From NCBI GenBank assembly GCA_016648135.1, contig JADDOH010000143.1, positions 62,001 through 126,000 of the forward strand: DNA of 64,000 nt. The letters run 5' to 3'. This stretch comes from Agrypnia vestita (Eukaryota > Arthropoda > Insecta > Trichoptera > Phryganeidae). Both the position numbers and the translations under genes were made by a program. Of this stretch, positions 1 to 12,479 are shown piece after piece (within the stretch, counting starts at the first letter, position 1; each line of letters begins with the position of its first letter). Below the pieces are notes generated by a model that saw only the letters and a list, made by a program, of their open reading frames with translations, was not told where the DNA came from and did no database searches.

Positions 1-90
1 TTAAAAAATATTTGTCACAAAAAACCTAGATTTAAAAAAACAAATAACAATTTATTTTGCCTTTCTCTGCAAATAAAAATTATTTCAAAA

Positions 91-2682
91 TCAAACATAA
101 AAAAGTACACTGACCTCTGGATCGGCTTTATGAAGGCAGGTGATAAATTCCAGACAAGCGTTCTCATAATTTTCCCCTTTGATGTGTGTGCAACCTTTCC
201 CCATTTCAAAAATAGGTTTCTTCATTTCCTTCGGAACCATTGTCATAATTTTCCAGTACTCAAAATCATGGTGTTCTTTGTCGATCTGAATCGAGGGCAG
301 CAAAAATCATAATGCGATTTGATTTTGAAAATTATTATACAATATGTATTTACTTGATTATTTTTGATCGTTGATTGATGGTTTGGGGATGTGGAATGGA
401 TGAGCTAGGAAGGGATGTTGAGGAAAATACATGCGTTTGTTGAAAGACCCGGCGTGAACAGATAAACCAAATTTTGAAGGATGGCCCTCCGAAATAACAT
501 AATAATAAATAACAACCGACATGCTTGCACGCATGGTTAGTTAGTTACAAAAAAATATCCTGCAGAATAGTCAAGCCATTGAATCTGTCAAATTTATGAT
601 TTCTACTGTGGTAGACAGAATAAAGAAAGGAGTGCTGAGATGGTTTAGTCATGTAGAACATATGAGCGAGGAAAGGATGGTTGAGAAGATATATGGGGCG
701 AGTGTTGGAGGCAACAGGAATAGAGGGCGTCAGCGAAAATACCACAAATGTTGGAGGACGGCCCAGTTAAAAGCCTTAACAACCGTAGAGCTTGCATGAG
801 AAGATGTATGAAAAGCAAAATTGGTGTACCAAGATAGAAGAATATGGCGTTTTATCTTTCTGCCTACCCCTGGGGGAAATGGCGTGATGGTGATTTAGTT
901 ATTACAAACTGTAATCTCAAAAACATCGCTTTACATGTCGATTCCTAAAGAATAAGCATTAACTTATTCATATAAAAAAAAGAAAAAATGTTTTTATTAA
1001 AGAAGTTAGACGGACAGACAGACAAGGAAATTATTATTATTGGTCTGGGATTATTCCTCATCGTCCTTATGACCCTTGTCCGTGGAATGAGATGCGATCA
1101 GGCAAATCTCTTGGGTTTTGTTGAGACAAATCTCAGTACCATGTACACGTGTCGAGAATTTTGTGTGACATTTATTTATGGGGAGTCGAATATCTCACCC
1201 CTTTAATAAGAATTTCAAATGTGTAACTAGAATTCGATAGATAGATAGAAATTTCAAAATAAGTATGATTTCGAAATTGTAATTGATTGAAATGAGAATG
1301 CTGAAATAATATTAATCGATTAATTGATATGGCAGTTACCTTGTGGTGCGACATGATTATTTTAATTTAAAATAAATTGAAATTTGTAATGCACACACGT
1401 TGAGATAAATTTAACACGACTATAGTCTTCAGAGGAGCAATCCCTCTTACATCGACTTAATGCTTTTTTATTAAAATACTCTGAATTAAATTTTTTCAAA
1501 AATTTCAGTTTAATGAAAAATAAAACTAATTAGTGCATCCAGTATATCGTGTACGTCATTGGTATTAATCATTAATCAATATGTAATTCTCTATGTAACA
1601 ATGTCCCTCACTAACGCTACCAGGTGGCTAAAATAATAATTAGGTGTAATATAATAATGAGGTATAAGAAGCAAGAAAGCAAAATTCTCAATTTAATAAT
1701 GTACATCACTAAAGTTATCAAGACACTACGCTATAGCCTTAACTGGCGGCCGAAAGATATAAGTACCTACGTCATTTTTTAGGGTTATAGCTAGTGAAAA
1801 TCTAATCCGTGGCTAATAGCTATTATGTTACCAGCATTAACAGTCGATGTTTTTAAATGAAAATTTTCCGAGATATTTATTTATATTTTATTTTAATTTT
1901 ACTGTAAAAGATGCAAATATAAAACACGGAATGTGTTGTAGTGCTAGGAATGATCCATACATCGGTAATAGTGAACCCGGATCAAATACTGAACAAGATT
2001 TTAAATTTTCATAAACATTCCTACCCTTGCAATATTATTAAGCTCGAGCTTTAATATGTTTCTTAACGTTACAGTACACTTATAAATGGTATAAAGATGA
2101 CTTCTTTTCTGTAACACTTTGGATTATCATTACGTTTTAAGGCTGGACATTAACTGCAACTGCATATTTCGACGTTTCTTCGAAAATTTAGGTTTTTATC
2201 GACTTATATAAGAATGTATATGCTAGACTAGATGTTTCTAGGACGATAACTTATATAGAACCTTTGTTCTTATATAAAAGTAATAAACTGAATATAACCT
2301 ACAGTTAAGAAAAATTATAGAAGTCTCACAAAGACGAAGCTATTTATATGAGGAACATATATGGGAGTCTTTTGTACCTATAGGCTAGCTTAAGTGAACA
2401 CTCTACACAATGCAACGTTCACCAATTCCATCGTAAAAACATCCACACATCGAATTTTCGAAAATTATATATAAATTTATTTTTATTTTTTAAATTTTTT
2501 ACAAATACATTTTTTAACAAAATAGAGCCAGTTACTTATTATGGATTTTTCTTTTCTACATGAGTGACATAGACTCGTCTGTAGGAGAGGAGTATAATTA
2601 CATTTTCAGAGAATTATATGATAAAATGTACATACTCATCATTATATATGTATAGACAATTTAGTTACAATTAGTAAGTAAG

Positions 2683-2749
<67 letters not shown>

Positions 2750-5700
2750 CATATATAAAATGTATATATATATATACTAAGTATAAATACTTTGGTATCT
2801 AAGATTTCCACATGCAGTTAATATAAGCATATATATATATATATATATATCAAATAAGTAAGTAATAGGTACATATATAAGAAAATAAAAATTTAATTAT
2901 TTCTGAAGTTGATGATGATTTTTTTTAAATGCCTCATAATTTTCCTCCATGTTCCTCATGTTCCAAATAGGAATCATTAATATATTTCAGCTATGCAAGT
3001 GACATCTGTTGTATCTTCTCATGATACAGTAAGCATATAATTTTTTCTCAGTTGGTAATGATACATCTATTTTTTTGGTCTCTGTGTGATTTCTATAATT
3101 TATCTTAATTAAATAATAATCCAGCAGTGGATAAATCCAGTAATTGTGTTCTTAGAACATTCATATAAAAATATTATTAGTTATTTACAATAATAAAGAA
3201 AATACTAGTTCATATAAGCATTAATCGACAGACCTATTCCCGAGATTTTGGTAGTTACCAAGAAGATTAGAAGAACTTTCTACAAACGACTCTATTTCTC
3301 TATTTCTGTGTGTTCCAATATACGATGTTTAGTATTCTTTCACACTCAAAATATGTTTGAATTTAATAAGATTAGTGGAAAAAACATCTAATTGATCATA
3401 TACGTTTGCTATTCTAGGAAATCTTTGCAGTGCATAAATTTTTCTAACGTAAGACATAACATCACAAAAGATAAATTAAAAATATTGAAAAAAAAATTCA
3501 AAATTCGATTTTGCTTATCTCCGTAACTGTAGAAATTTCACCCAAAGTGTACATGATATTTTCTTTTCTAAATTGAATAAAGAAAATTTTCAAGGATATA
3601 AAATGTACATAACACGTATATGGTGATTGTATTATGTTAATTACGGTGATTGTAATATTAAGAAATGTATTTCTCATTTAGGTTTCTTTTCAAAATATAT
3701 GTTTAGAAAAAAGTCATGCTTCTTGTTCTCACTGCACTCCCCTGCGTTGTAGCTAGATCTTACTTCTACTTATGATGTGATCGAAATGAAATATGTACCT
3801 AGTATTAATTGCCTTATCACAACAATTAATTTATTTTAAACTAGCTGTTCGTACCCGGCGTTGCACGGGTTAAAGATTAAGTTGAAAATAAAGTGGGGGA
3901 AACGAAGGTTTGGTTCGAACGATATAGATTTGCATCGAAAATATATCAGGAGGAGGAAAAAAGGTAAAAAGGGAGGGAGGAAATGTCACCTTTGTTACCT
4001 GCCGGGTCCTAAAGAATAAGTTTCCAAATTTTAAGTCCGATCGGTCGAACGGTACAGATTTGCATCGAAAATATATCAGAAGGAGGGGAAGGGGTAAAGA
4101 AGGAGAGGGGAAATGTGGCCTATGTTATCCGCCGAGTCTGTAAGAATAAGTTTCTAAATTTTGAGTTCGATCGGTCAAACGGTACAGATTTGTATCGAAA
4201 ATATATCAGCGGAGGGGAAGGGTTAAAAGAATAGGGGGGAAATGTCGCCTATGTTAAAAGAATAGGGGGGAAATGTTACCCGCCGGTTTCTAAAACAAAG
4301 TGCAAAGTTTGAATCGAATCGAATAAACGGTATAGATTTGTATAGAGAATGGACATGCAGATAGACAGACAGACAGACGGACAGACAGACAGACATTGAG
4401 TTATATATGCATAGATATTTATTATCTTATATTGTTCACTTTAAAATAGCATTGTATTATGTCAGATAAATAACTCACGCTTCAATGTACTTATTTTACA
4501 TGAATTTTATTTGAAAAAACTTACCAAATCAAAAGCTTGAAAAACGCACAGCAGATATTTCTGTAAAAGTAAATCACACACGTGTAAAACTTAAACCTCA
4601 TAATGTAGTACCACATGTGCAACACACAACAATCACAAAGAATTGTATTACCTACCTTAAGATCGGGATCATCGGGCAATACACCCTTTCTTGCATTATT
4701 TACAATATCTGTAAAGTTACTAATTGTTAGTACGTAGAATAATTATCAATTATCAAAAGTTATGTAGGTAATAAAGAAAAATGTTCGATTGAATACTAAT
4801 TGAAATATTTTAGCGTATTACTCTTCTTGTATTTATTAAATATTTCGCACCCCTAGTCTTAGACAACGACATGTCAAGAATATCATTCTGAGATAATTGG
4901 TTTCTAACTAATTAATCAACCTTCACGCCGCTTCTCCGCAAGGGTAGACGGAGAGGATTGAACACCATATTCTTCTATCTTGGTGCACCAATTTTGCTTC
5001 CGCTACATACTCGTACATACAAGCTCTACGGTTGTTGAGGCTTTTAACAGGGTCATCCTCCAATATTTGTACTATTTGATCATGCCACGTATTTCGCGTA
5101 CGCCCTCCATTCCTGTTGCGTTCAATGCTCGCCCCATATTTTTTCTTAACCATCCTTTCCTCCCTCATACGTTATACGTGACCAAACCTTACTCAGTACT
5201 CCTTTCTTTATTCTGTCTATCACACTGCAGCAGCATTACACTTCTAATTTGTTTATTCCTCACTCTATCGACCAAAAATTTTCCACACAAGCGCCTTAGT
5301 GACCGCATTTCCATCGCATTGCCAATTCCAGGCTTCACTTCCATACATGAGAGTTGGCACTAGAACTCTATTATGAATCGCTAGTCTTGCTTCTTTTGAC
5401 AGATTCTTATTGGCCATAATAGCATTCAGACCACATTTATTTTATTTTGAATGTTTCAATTTCAAGAAATGAATCGAAGAATGTGTGTAGTAAGCTAATA
5501 TATTTAAAAAAATATTGACTGTATTATTTGTATATATCTACTTCTTTTATTTGATTGATTACACCAACATGTTTCAGAAAAACCTTTCCATCCATGAAAT
5601 GTCTTTTGTTTCTTGTTTTTATAAATTATTTGAAAAAATATTTTTAAATATAATTACCGAAGTTCTTGATTACTCGCAATTAAAATTAATTTTTAAAAAT

Positions 5701-7442
5701 GTCAATCTACAATGTTGCTGAATCAATTGAAAAAAAAACAAAATATTGTTGTTGGTGTACACCATAATTTAATTTTTTTATGAAGTAAGACATGGGAAAT
5801 TGTTATTTGAATAGTCATATACTAAGAGCAGGGGCGCGAGTTAATTAATAATCTTTACCCATATTGATTCCAGTCTTCCCAAGGCATTGCTCCACTACAG
5901 GTTTCACGACGTCCACAAACGATTGTGTTGGCCACTGAAAATTATCCTACTTTTACAATATTATCTTGATGGTATTATTCTGTAACCTAAATCTGCAAGA
6001 CTATGAAATGAATCTTGCTATATGTAACATAGAAAATATACTTAGTAAAGCGCAAAATATAAAAATTAGGATTTGTTTGAGAATTTTTTAAATTTTTTGT
6101 ACCAAAAATTTAAATAATAAAAAACATAAGGGTATCTCATACCAAGCAGAAAAAACAGGTGGACTTCTACCTTGATAATGAGTCGAAAATGCTCAAGCAA
6201 ACATAACCTAATATCAATAGTTATGGAGATATGCAATAACAAATTTTGCATTTTTAAAAAATATTCCTTACTCATTTTTTGCAATAGGTTGAAGTATCAT
6301 TACAGTAACTTATATCGGTTATAAAAAAATCATTTGCTTCAATACAAATCAAATTAAAAGATAAATATCTTGTAAAAAAGTTCTTTTTTAAATTTTTGGA
6401 AAGGTTTTTATCATTTTATTCAACGTTTATTAAAGCGAATGAATTTTGCATAATCGATATAAGTAAATGTAAATTCTTCAACTTTTTGTAAAAAATAAGT
6501 CAGAATTATTGGAAAAAATGCACATTTTGATGTTGCGTATCTTCGTTACTATTGATATTAGATCATAGTTGATTGAACATTTTCGAATCATTTTCAAGGC
6601 AGGAATCCACCTATTTAGTTTTTGCTACTAGCTATAAGACACTTTGTAAACTCTCATCTGACTGCACTATAATATACGTTATTTGGAAACCCTACTTTAA
6701 TATATATGCTGAAAAATCGAAGAAATATGAAGTCAATACCTACATGCGAACGTCGAACTGTTGCCCATTCATTAAATAACTTCAACATTTTAAGATAAAT
6801 AAACACACAGTTCTTGATACTTTTTAACTTATATAATATTTGTCGAAATCAATTTAAGTACCCATTTCTTACAAATATCCACGTCCCTAGAGGGCAACAA
6901 GAGCACAGCCTCTTTCATCTTCCTATAATTCGCACCAGAGTTGGTGTGAGCTGTTAAAGATTAATCAAATCAAAATGATTGCTAACCTGTAGTGGGAATG
7001 TGCCAACCTGAGTAGCAAGATGTAACTGTTTTTATTTAATATTGTATTTTTTTTATGCACCTTTATTATTTATTGTCCACGTATTTTAAAATGTTTTATT
7101 TGCTAAATTGATGCACTTGTCTATTATTTTTTTACTTTATTTTTATATATGTTATGTTATGTATAATATTAATATTATATATATTTCAAAATTATTATCC
7201 ACGTGAAATATGCTGGGATGTTTGTTAACATGTTCGGTACTGTTTGTTTATACTCTTGTATATCGCTAACTTGTAGCTGTTATATTTCCAAATAAATAAA
7301 TAAAATTAAAATATAATATTTTAATTTTCATCGAAAACTTATCAACGCCGTACATTACGCTTACCTGTTCAGCAAGTCCGTCTTGAAGAATAGCACATAA
7401 TACGAGAAGAATGGCCGCGCGCTGACCACGGAACTGTTCCAT
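91..7442 (-). CDS. Odorant-binding protein, Minus-C type, five exons
   Basis: Assembled by eye from splice-compatible exons on the minus strand: exon 1 7442-7365, exon 2 5934-5859, exon 3 4708-4656, exon 4 4560-4525, exon 5 285-115 or to a stop at 93-91. All junctions have AG/GT borders and the phases agree (0, 1, 0, 0). The product has about 138 residues, or 145 if exon 5 runs to the stop, the normal OBP length. Residues 1-24 form a hydrophobic signal peptide (ILLVLCAIL core). Cysteines lie at 43, 74, 113, 125 and 131. The C1-x30-C3-x38-C4 spacing and the ending CLHKADPE are typical of insect OBPs. The C2 position is Lys70 and the usual C5 position, eight residues before C6, is not Cys, so this is a Minus-C OBP with one extra Cys125. 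Such proteins carry small hydrophobic ligands in secretory fluids; the ligand is unknown. A longer start (Met-Met, 7445) is possible. Confidence 0.85.
430..890 (+). mobile_element. LINE ORF2 C-terminal fragments (RTE-like family A)
   Basis: In OBP intron 4. Bases 596-800 encode the tail widespread in insect LINEs: RWFSHVEHMSEERMVEKIY, then an RGR-rich stretch. Further motifs follow in shifted frames (NNRRACMRRCM-like; DRRIWRF; YPWG). The part at 460-535 resembles the same tail again (QILKDGP; NNRHAC), so two truncated copies may lie head to tail. Frameshifts and stops make it inactive. Confidence 0.75.
1440..1805 (+). repeat. Dispersed repeat copy 1 (partner at 21255-21655)
   Basis: About 360 bases in OBP intron 4 match 21255-21655 in the same orientation, with shared blocks such as GGTATTAATCATTAATCAA, CACTAACGCTACCAG and AGCCTTAACTGGCGG. 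There is no coding potential. The class is unknown; both copies lie downstream of LINE family A fragments. Confidence 0.6.
2308..3180 (+). repeat. MITE-like family M copy, expanded by AT tracts
   Basis: The left part (2308-2450) has an AATTATAGAAGTCTCACAAA-type end and CTACACAATGCAACGTTCAC. The right part (3121-3178) has GGATAAATCCAGTAATTGTG followed by TCTTAGAAC. The same blocks occur at 18085-18470, 24430-24688, and inside both RTE-type copies near 41.5 and 60.0 kb. The middle holds long AT dinucleotide tracts. A block at 2790-2815 (ATTTCCACATGCAGTTAA) is also found near 51260. Confidence 0.5.
2685..2745. repeat. (AT)n microsatellite
   Basis: About 60 bases of uninterrupted AT dinucleotides, with shorter AT tracts at 2764-2776 and 2829-2850. 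Confidence 0.95.
3841..4415 (-). mobile_element. Helitron-like non-autonomous element
   Basis: On the minus strand it begins TCTATGCATATATAACTCAA after an A and ends ACGAACAGCTAG before a T, matching Helitron rules (A|TC ... CTAG|T). The 3' end has a short GC stem (CCCG...CGGG). The 5' end carries a GTCT microsatellite. The interior has about three degenerate units of 120-130 bases (CCGATCGGNC..., TTTAGGANNCGGCGGG). It is the same family as 33451-33974. Confidence 0.7.
4918..5445 (-). mobile_element. LINE fragment, RTE-like family A
   Basis: In OBP intron 2. Minus-strand translation gives NAIMANKNLSKEARLAIHN, then VLVPTLMYGSEAW, and after frameshifts EERMVKKKYGAS, TWHDQIVQILEDDPVKSLNN and RRIWCSILSVYP. 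This is the C-terminal segment after the reverse transcriptase of insect RTE-type LINEs. Several frameshifts are present. Confidence 0.8.
6131..6643. mobile_element. Foldback MITE (family F)
   Basis: In OBP intron 1. Two arms of about 150 bases are inverted copies of each other: CTAATATCAATAGTTATGGA on the left matches the reverse complement of the block near 6550, and AGTCGAAAATGCTCAA matches the block near 6580. The right outer end, AGTTTTTGCTACTAGCTATA followed by AGACAC, is shared with 29972-30207. There is no coding region. Confidence 0.65.
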
Positions 7443-7485
7443 CATAGACACGCTGTAGATTGATGAAACAGCTGGGAATGTGACA

Positions 7486-7494
7486 CTATTTAAA
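7486..7494 (-). promoter_or_regulatory. TATA-like box of the OBP gene
   Basis: TTTAAATAG on the minus strand lies about 44 bases before the OBP start codon, leaving room for a start site about 30 bases downstream and a very short 5' UTR. The position is the main support; the motif itself is weak. Confidence 0.35.
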
Positions 7495-7679
7495 CTGTAG
7501 GTACGTTGGTAAACAGGATGCGGAGGTTGGTTAATTACGTACCTTGCATATTGCGTGCGCAAGATAAAATAGGGCTTTTATCTGTCCAATATCATGTGAC
7601 GACGTACCGTAATAGCAATCCTTAACGAATGTTAAGGATCTATGCCTTAGATTTGTGAGCACCCTGATATTTCACATTT

Positions 7680-7905
7680 ATCTCGCTACGCCATGCTACG
7701 TCACGCTACGCCACCCACGACGCTTCACGCTACGCTACGTCGTACTATGCTACGCCACGCCACGCCATGCTACGCGAGGTGGTTGTTCTTGCTGCCTTAG
7801 CTAACGGTCAAAATATACAGGGTGTAATAGAACTAGTTCACGATACTTTATTCTACACGATACTACTCTACTCTACTCTACTACTCTACTACTCTACTAC
7901 AGATA
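7680..7905. repeat. Degenerate CACGCTACG and CTACT tandem repeats
   Basis: 7682-7782 consists of variants of a nine-base CACGCTACG/CATGCTACG unit. 7858-7902 is a run of CTACT/CTACTACT units. Both are simple-sequence arrays just upstream of the OBP gene. Confidence 0.8.
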
Positions 7906-8141
7906 AACTCTGGCCTAAATTATGAGTGAAAGTGCGAGAGAATTTAGTTTTTTTATTTATTCCAGGTAGAAAAGTCACATTCATGATTGTGAAAAGATAA
8001 TGTTCGTATTTATTTATTTTAATTTAACGGTCTACACCTATTACCATAAAAAAATCTTGTACATAACTAGATAACAGTGTACAATAGATATATAAATATA
8101 AACCAGCATGCATGTGCATATACAAACATATACATACAAAC

Positions 8142-8144
<3 letters not shown>

Positions 8145-8182
<38 letters not shown>

Positions 8183-8190
8183 TATATATC
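8145..8190. repeat. AT-rich microsatellite
   Basis: Imperfect AT dinucleotide run preceded by CATACAAACATATA units. Confidence 0.85.
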
Positions 8191-8489
8191 TACATAGAGA
8201 CATATGAAATTTAAATAACATTTTTTTAATAATAATTGTTGTATTGTTGTTTTGTTTACTAGGGGATTTAATTATGCAAAAATAAATACTTTAATTGCAG
8301 TAAAATGTGTCTTAAATAAACGCAAGGGAGACAAACTTTTGCTCTGACCCAATCCCCTTTCATAAAAAAGGGGTTTTGTTCACCTCTTTATAATTTTATA
8401 CTTTGTCATAGGATATCAAAGAAAACATATTTTTGCTATATATATATACATATATATTCCAAATTAAGAAAAGACAATTATTTAATATA

Positions 8490-10933
8490 TATCAAGCATT
8501 AAACATTCCTGTAGTAACATGCAGTCTTTTATAGATCTAACTGAGACAAGAAATTTCATATCGTCTGCATATAGCGGGAGATGTACTTGTACTACTTGTA
8601 ATCTCATTTATAAAACAATTGAAAGCGAAAGGTCCTATATGAGAACCTTGGGGAACGCCGCTGGTAGCTATGAATTTATATGAAGAGAGGTCGTGTATTT
8701 TCGACTTGTAGATTTTTTTCAAGGAGATAACTTGTAAGAAATTAGAAAATTCCCTTGATTTCCTAGTTTAGATCATTTTTTTATTAATATCACATGGCTG
8801 ACTGTTTCAAACGTTTTACTGAAATTTTTATATAGCGTCAACCTGATGTTTACTGTACAAATAATAGGAAATATAGGTTGTTTATATTGTGAGGTTCGTC
8901 AGTTAATCTTCCATTTATGAAACCATGTTGGAAAAGAGAAATGAATTGATTTATTGGTTTAGTGATTTTATTTAGAACTAATTTTTTTAAGAAGCTTAGA
9001 AATTGCGGAGAAAATATTTAATATATGGTATACATTACATTCTTATATAATAACTTGTTACACTGACATTGAATTATTTAATATATGTGGGTGTAAATAA
9101 TTAAAATTATAGTAAGAATATATATAATAGGAAGTTTTTAAATAAATTCTTTAATTTTGAATGGTTTATAAAAAAAGGGTTTAAATAAAAAGGTTTTAAT
9201 TTTTAAATTTTTCTGAATGATTATTTATATTATATTTATATTTATATATTTGTATCACGATGGGAAGATTGTTGTAGTAGCCGATGGCTTTATAAATGTA
9301 ATAGTTTTACATTTGCGTTGTTTTGAATTTTGGTGTAATTATTTGGTTGCCGTTTCTCATTAGTTTGTATAATTTGTTTGATGGAAATGTGTGTTTTTTT
9401 AAGAATTACTTTAATAATTTTTGCACTATTACTACTCGATTAAGGTTTTTTTTATACGTTCGTCCCCAACTAATGGTGTCGTATATAAGCTGATTTATTA
9501 CCTTTTTGTGTATGGGAATAATGTAGGCAAGTTTCCATGTGTCTGAGAATATTGGATTTGAATGGATTGATTAAAGAATTTGAAAAGAGAGTATAGAAGG
9601 GTCGTACATTATTTGATGAATATTGAAGGTATGCGATCCTAGTCCTTTGTTAATATCTGATTTCATTATTTCATCAGAAATTTTTTGTTTGCTAAAACTT
9701 ATGAGTGAAATGAATGCTACGTTATTAAATGAGCAGTTAGGAAAAGTATCGTCAGAATTATCACACACAAAGACACTTTTGAAATGATCGGCAAATAGAT
9801 TAGAGATTTAGTTTTTGTTTTGGGCGAAGATATTGTTATAGAACATAGTATAAGGTAAAGTTGAATCATCTTCTTTCAGAGAGTTAGTAAATTGCCGATT
9901 TTTTAAAATATTATGGGTCATTTGTCACTCAACATCTGATACATATTGCTGAAATTGTTTTTCGTATAATTGTTTTCATTTGTATCTTAGAGTTGAGAAG
10001 GTTACATAATCAGATATACTCTTTTTTACAATTTTTATGCGCAATCTTTTTTTTACTATTAAATTAATTAACAAGTTATCGAACCACTTAGGATAGGTAT
10101 TGTTAAATTTTCTTGAATGGGGTACATACTTTTCAATAATATCATACAAAATGTTGTAGATTTTGTCTACAATCAGGTTTAGATTATCGCAATTTTAAAA
10201 AGTCCACTCACTATTATGAAGACATTCGTTTATCTTTTGATAGTCACACCTGTTGAAATTATATAAAGGCTTATCAATCTGCCAATTTTATTAGGGATAT
10301 TGTAGAGTGATAGGAGGGGTGATGTGGATATGTCTTAAATAATGACTCTAGCGCTTAAGATAGCTCCGAATTATGGTTATTGGTTGAAAAAAGTCCTAGA
10401 TCCTATTATTAATGTTTGTGGTAGACCTAAGAATTTAATCACGGCGATAATTTCTTGACTGCATTCTAAAAGATGGGTATTTATGTATTTATATATTATA
10501 AGATAGATATTTATATTTATATCATAGGGATGTAGGCAGCTGGTTGCTCTCATTCATTCCAACTTATAGATGGCGAGTTATAGTCACCTATTATTAGCAG
10601 TTTATCAGTTGGTTTGTTCATCGTAATATATTCTAAACCTTCAACGTGGCTCTTATACAACAGAACATACTGAGGAAAGAGGAATGCACGTACAGCTAAT
10701 TAATGTTTTATTTATGCCTGATAGTACTGTAATAAAAAACGTAGTTATTTTTAGCATATACACGGCGTGTTTTAATATTTTTAGATATCGCAATGAGCAC
10801 TCCTCCACCACGCGTTTTGTCACTGGTGGTTGTGCTTCTGTCTAATCGGTAAACATTTTAACAGTTCCAGGCCCAATTCGGCTATATATATTATAGAATC
10901 TAATCATGTTTCAGTTAGTATTATTATTTGTGG
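8490..10933 (-). mobile_element. Decayed Jockey/CR1-type LINE, ORF2 part
   Basis: Minus-strand protein remains occur in the right order. Endonuclease: ETWLDSI near 10905, YRLDRSTTTSDKTRGGGVLI near 10800-10860, and LLIIGDYNSPSISWNE near 10555-10600. Then the ISDEIMKSDINKGLGSH linker near 9650. Reverse transcriptase: ATSGVPQGSHIGPF near 8650, then LYADDMKFL with the catalytic YADD at 8571-8560. Many stops and frameshifts separate the pieces. Order and motifs identify an APE-type non-LTR retrotransposon, long inactive. Confidence 0.8.
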
Positions 10934-12244
10934 TTTTATAGTTAGTAAAAAAACTAACCCATAAAAACCAAGTTTTTATTTTACTCCCTTTCTTTGTAAA
11001 TTAAGTTTACCGCAATGTCATTAAATAATTGATTGACTGAAAATGAAACATGTCTAGACAAATATCTATGTCAAAAATCTCTAAAAATATCTGTTTATTA
11101 TTTGATTTCTGTGAACCAATTGTCATAAATTGTCGAAATTCGTAGTTAAGTACCTATTATACCTACCGACGGAGTAATTCAAATTTTAAATATTCCGTGA
11201 CGTTATCGGGCCGCCGGCGCCGTTGGTAGTAATCAAACTTATGTAATGATTCCAATTTGAAAAAACCATTAAAATTTCTAAAAATCCAAAATTATACTAT
11301 AATTATTAATTTTTTTAACGAAAATTTGATAGATTTTCTTGATCGTTGCTACAAGTCTACTTGCAAAGTTTCAGCTCGATCGGATCACGGGAAAAGGGTT
11401 AAAAATTGATCCAAATTTTTGTCGTCAAGCAAACAAGCAAGCAGACGCCACAAGTTAAAAGAAAGGAAGTAATTATAACGAAATTCATTTAGTTTACTCT
11501 TCATTCCTATTACGTTCTGATAGTATAGATTTATTACTAGTTTTTTTAAAATTAATTTTTGTTATCGTTGGTTTCTAATAGATATATTTTATAGTTATAT
11601 CGTCTTCGCCTTCTTGTTTCCTAGATTCAAGTTTTTTTTTATTTCTGTAAATTTATTGCGTTACAAAAATATAAAGTCTTTTGCTATTCTTACTTCCTTT
11701 CTTTTCACTCGTGGCGTCTGCTTGCTTGCCGGCTTGCCGGGTGAAAAAACTTTGGATCAATTTTTAACCCTTTTACCGTGATCCAATCGAGTTGAAACTT
11801 GGCAAGTAGACTTGTGGCGACGATCAAGAAGATCTGTCAAATTTTCGTTAAAAAAAATTAATAATTACAGTATAATTTCGAATTCTTTGAAATTTTATCG
11901 GTTTTTTCAAATTGGAATCATTAGAAAAGTTTAATTACTAACATAGCGGCCCGATAACGTCGCGGAACATTTTCTAAATTTGAATTACTCCGTCGGTATT
12001 CATAATAGGTACTTCACTACGAATGTCGAAAATCTAAATTGACCGACAAATGTTTTTAGAATTTAATCTTCAAAGCATGAAGTGTCTTATCAAAGCTCAA
12101 AACATCTGACATTTTAGAAATATATTAAATTACTGTAAGTTTAGTGTTATGTTATATGTTTTAATTCGTCTTTAATTGTTGTTATATTTTACAAAGAAAG
12201 GGAGTATAATAAAAACATAGTTTATATGGATTACTTTTTTATCT
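10934..12244. mobile_element. Long-inverted-repeat (foldback) element inside the LINE
   Basis: Left arm about 10934-11465 and right arm about 11700-12244 are inverted copies over more than 500 bases: TTTATTTTACTCCCTTTCTT left against AAAGAAAGGGAGTATAATAA right; ACCGACGGAGTAATTCAAAT against ATTTGAATTACTCCGTCGGT; GCAAGCAGACGCCAC against GTGGCGTCTGCTTGC. The 240-base spacer codes for nothing. It lies between ORF1-like and ORF2 remains of one LINE, so it inserted after the LINE. No target duplication is clear. Confidence 0.75.
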
Positions 12245-12253
12245 TCTGAGTTT

Positions 12254-12475
12254 TCAAAACAAACCGTCAAAACAAAACTGTCTAATTTTATCATCTTTTT
12301 TATATTTAAGTCTTTGAACTGAGAAGTCATTAATAACGATGTCTGCCTTAATATATTTGATTATCTTATGTATTTCGTTTGAATCCTGGACGATTATGTC
12401 GGACACACTTTGTGATGAATTTTTTGGAAAGTTATAAACAATGATGTTATTTGATCTGGATCTTCGGCCTTTCAT
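12254..12475 (-). pseudogene. LINE ORF1 (gag-like) remnant
   Basis: The 73-codon frame contains RRSRSNNIIVYNFPKNSSQS, a motif common at the start of the RNA-binding part of LINE ORF1 proteins, then an RLKYKKDDKIRQ-like stretch. It ends at the edge of the inserted foldback element. With 8490-10933 it forms one broken LINE in 5' to 3' order on the minus strand. Confidence 0.6.
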
Positions 12476-12479
12476 TTCT

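Noticed and set aside
8641..8680. GVPQG frame as part of a host gene
   Set aside because: The motif belongs to reverse transcriptase, and endonuclease and YADD motifs of the same LINE lie in order on the same strand.
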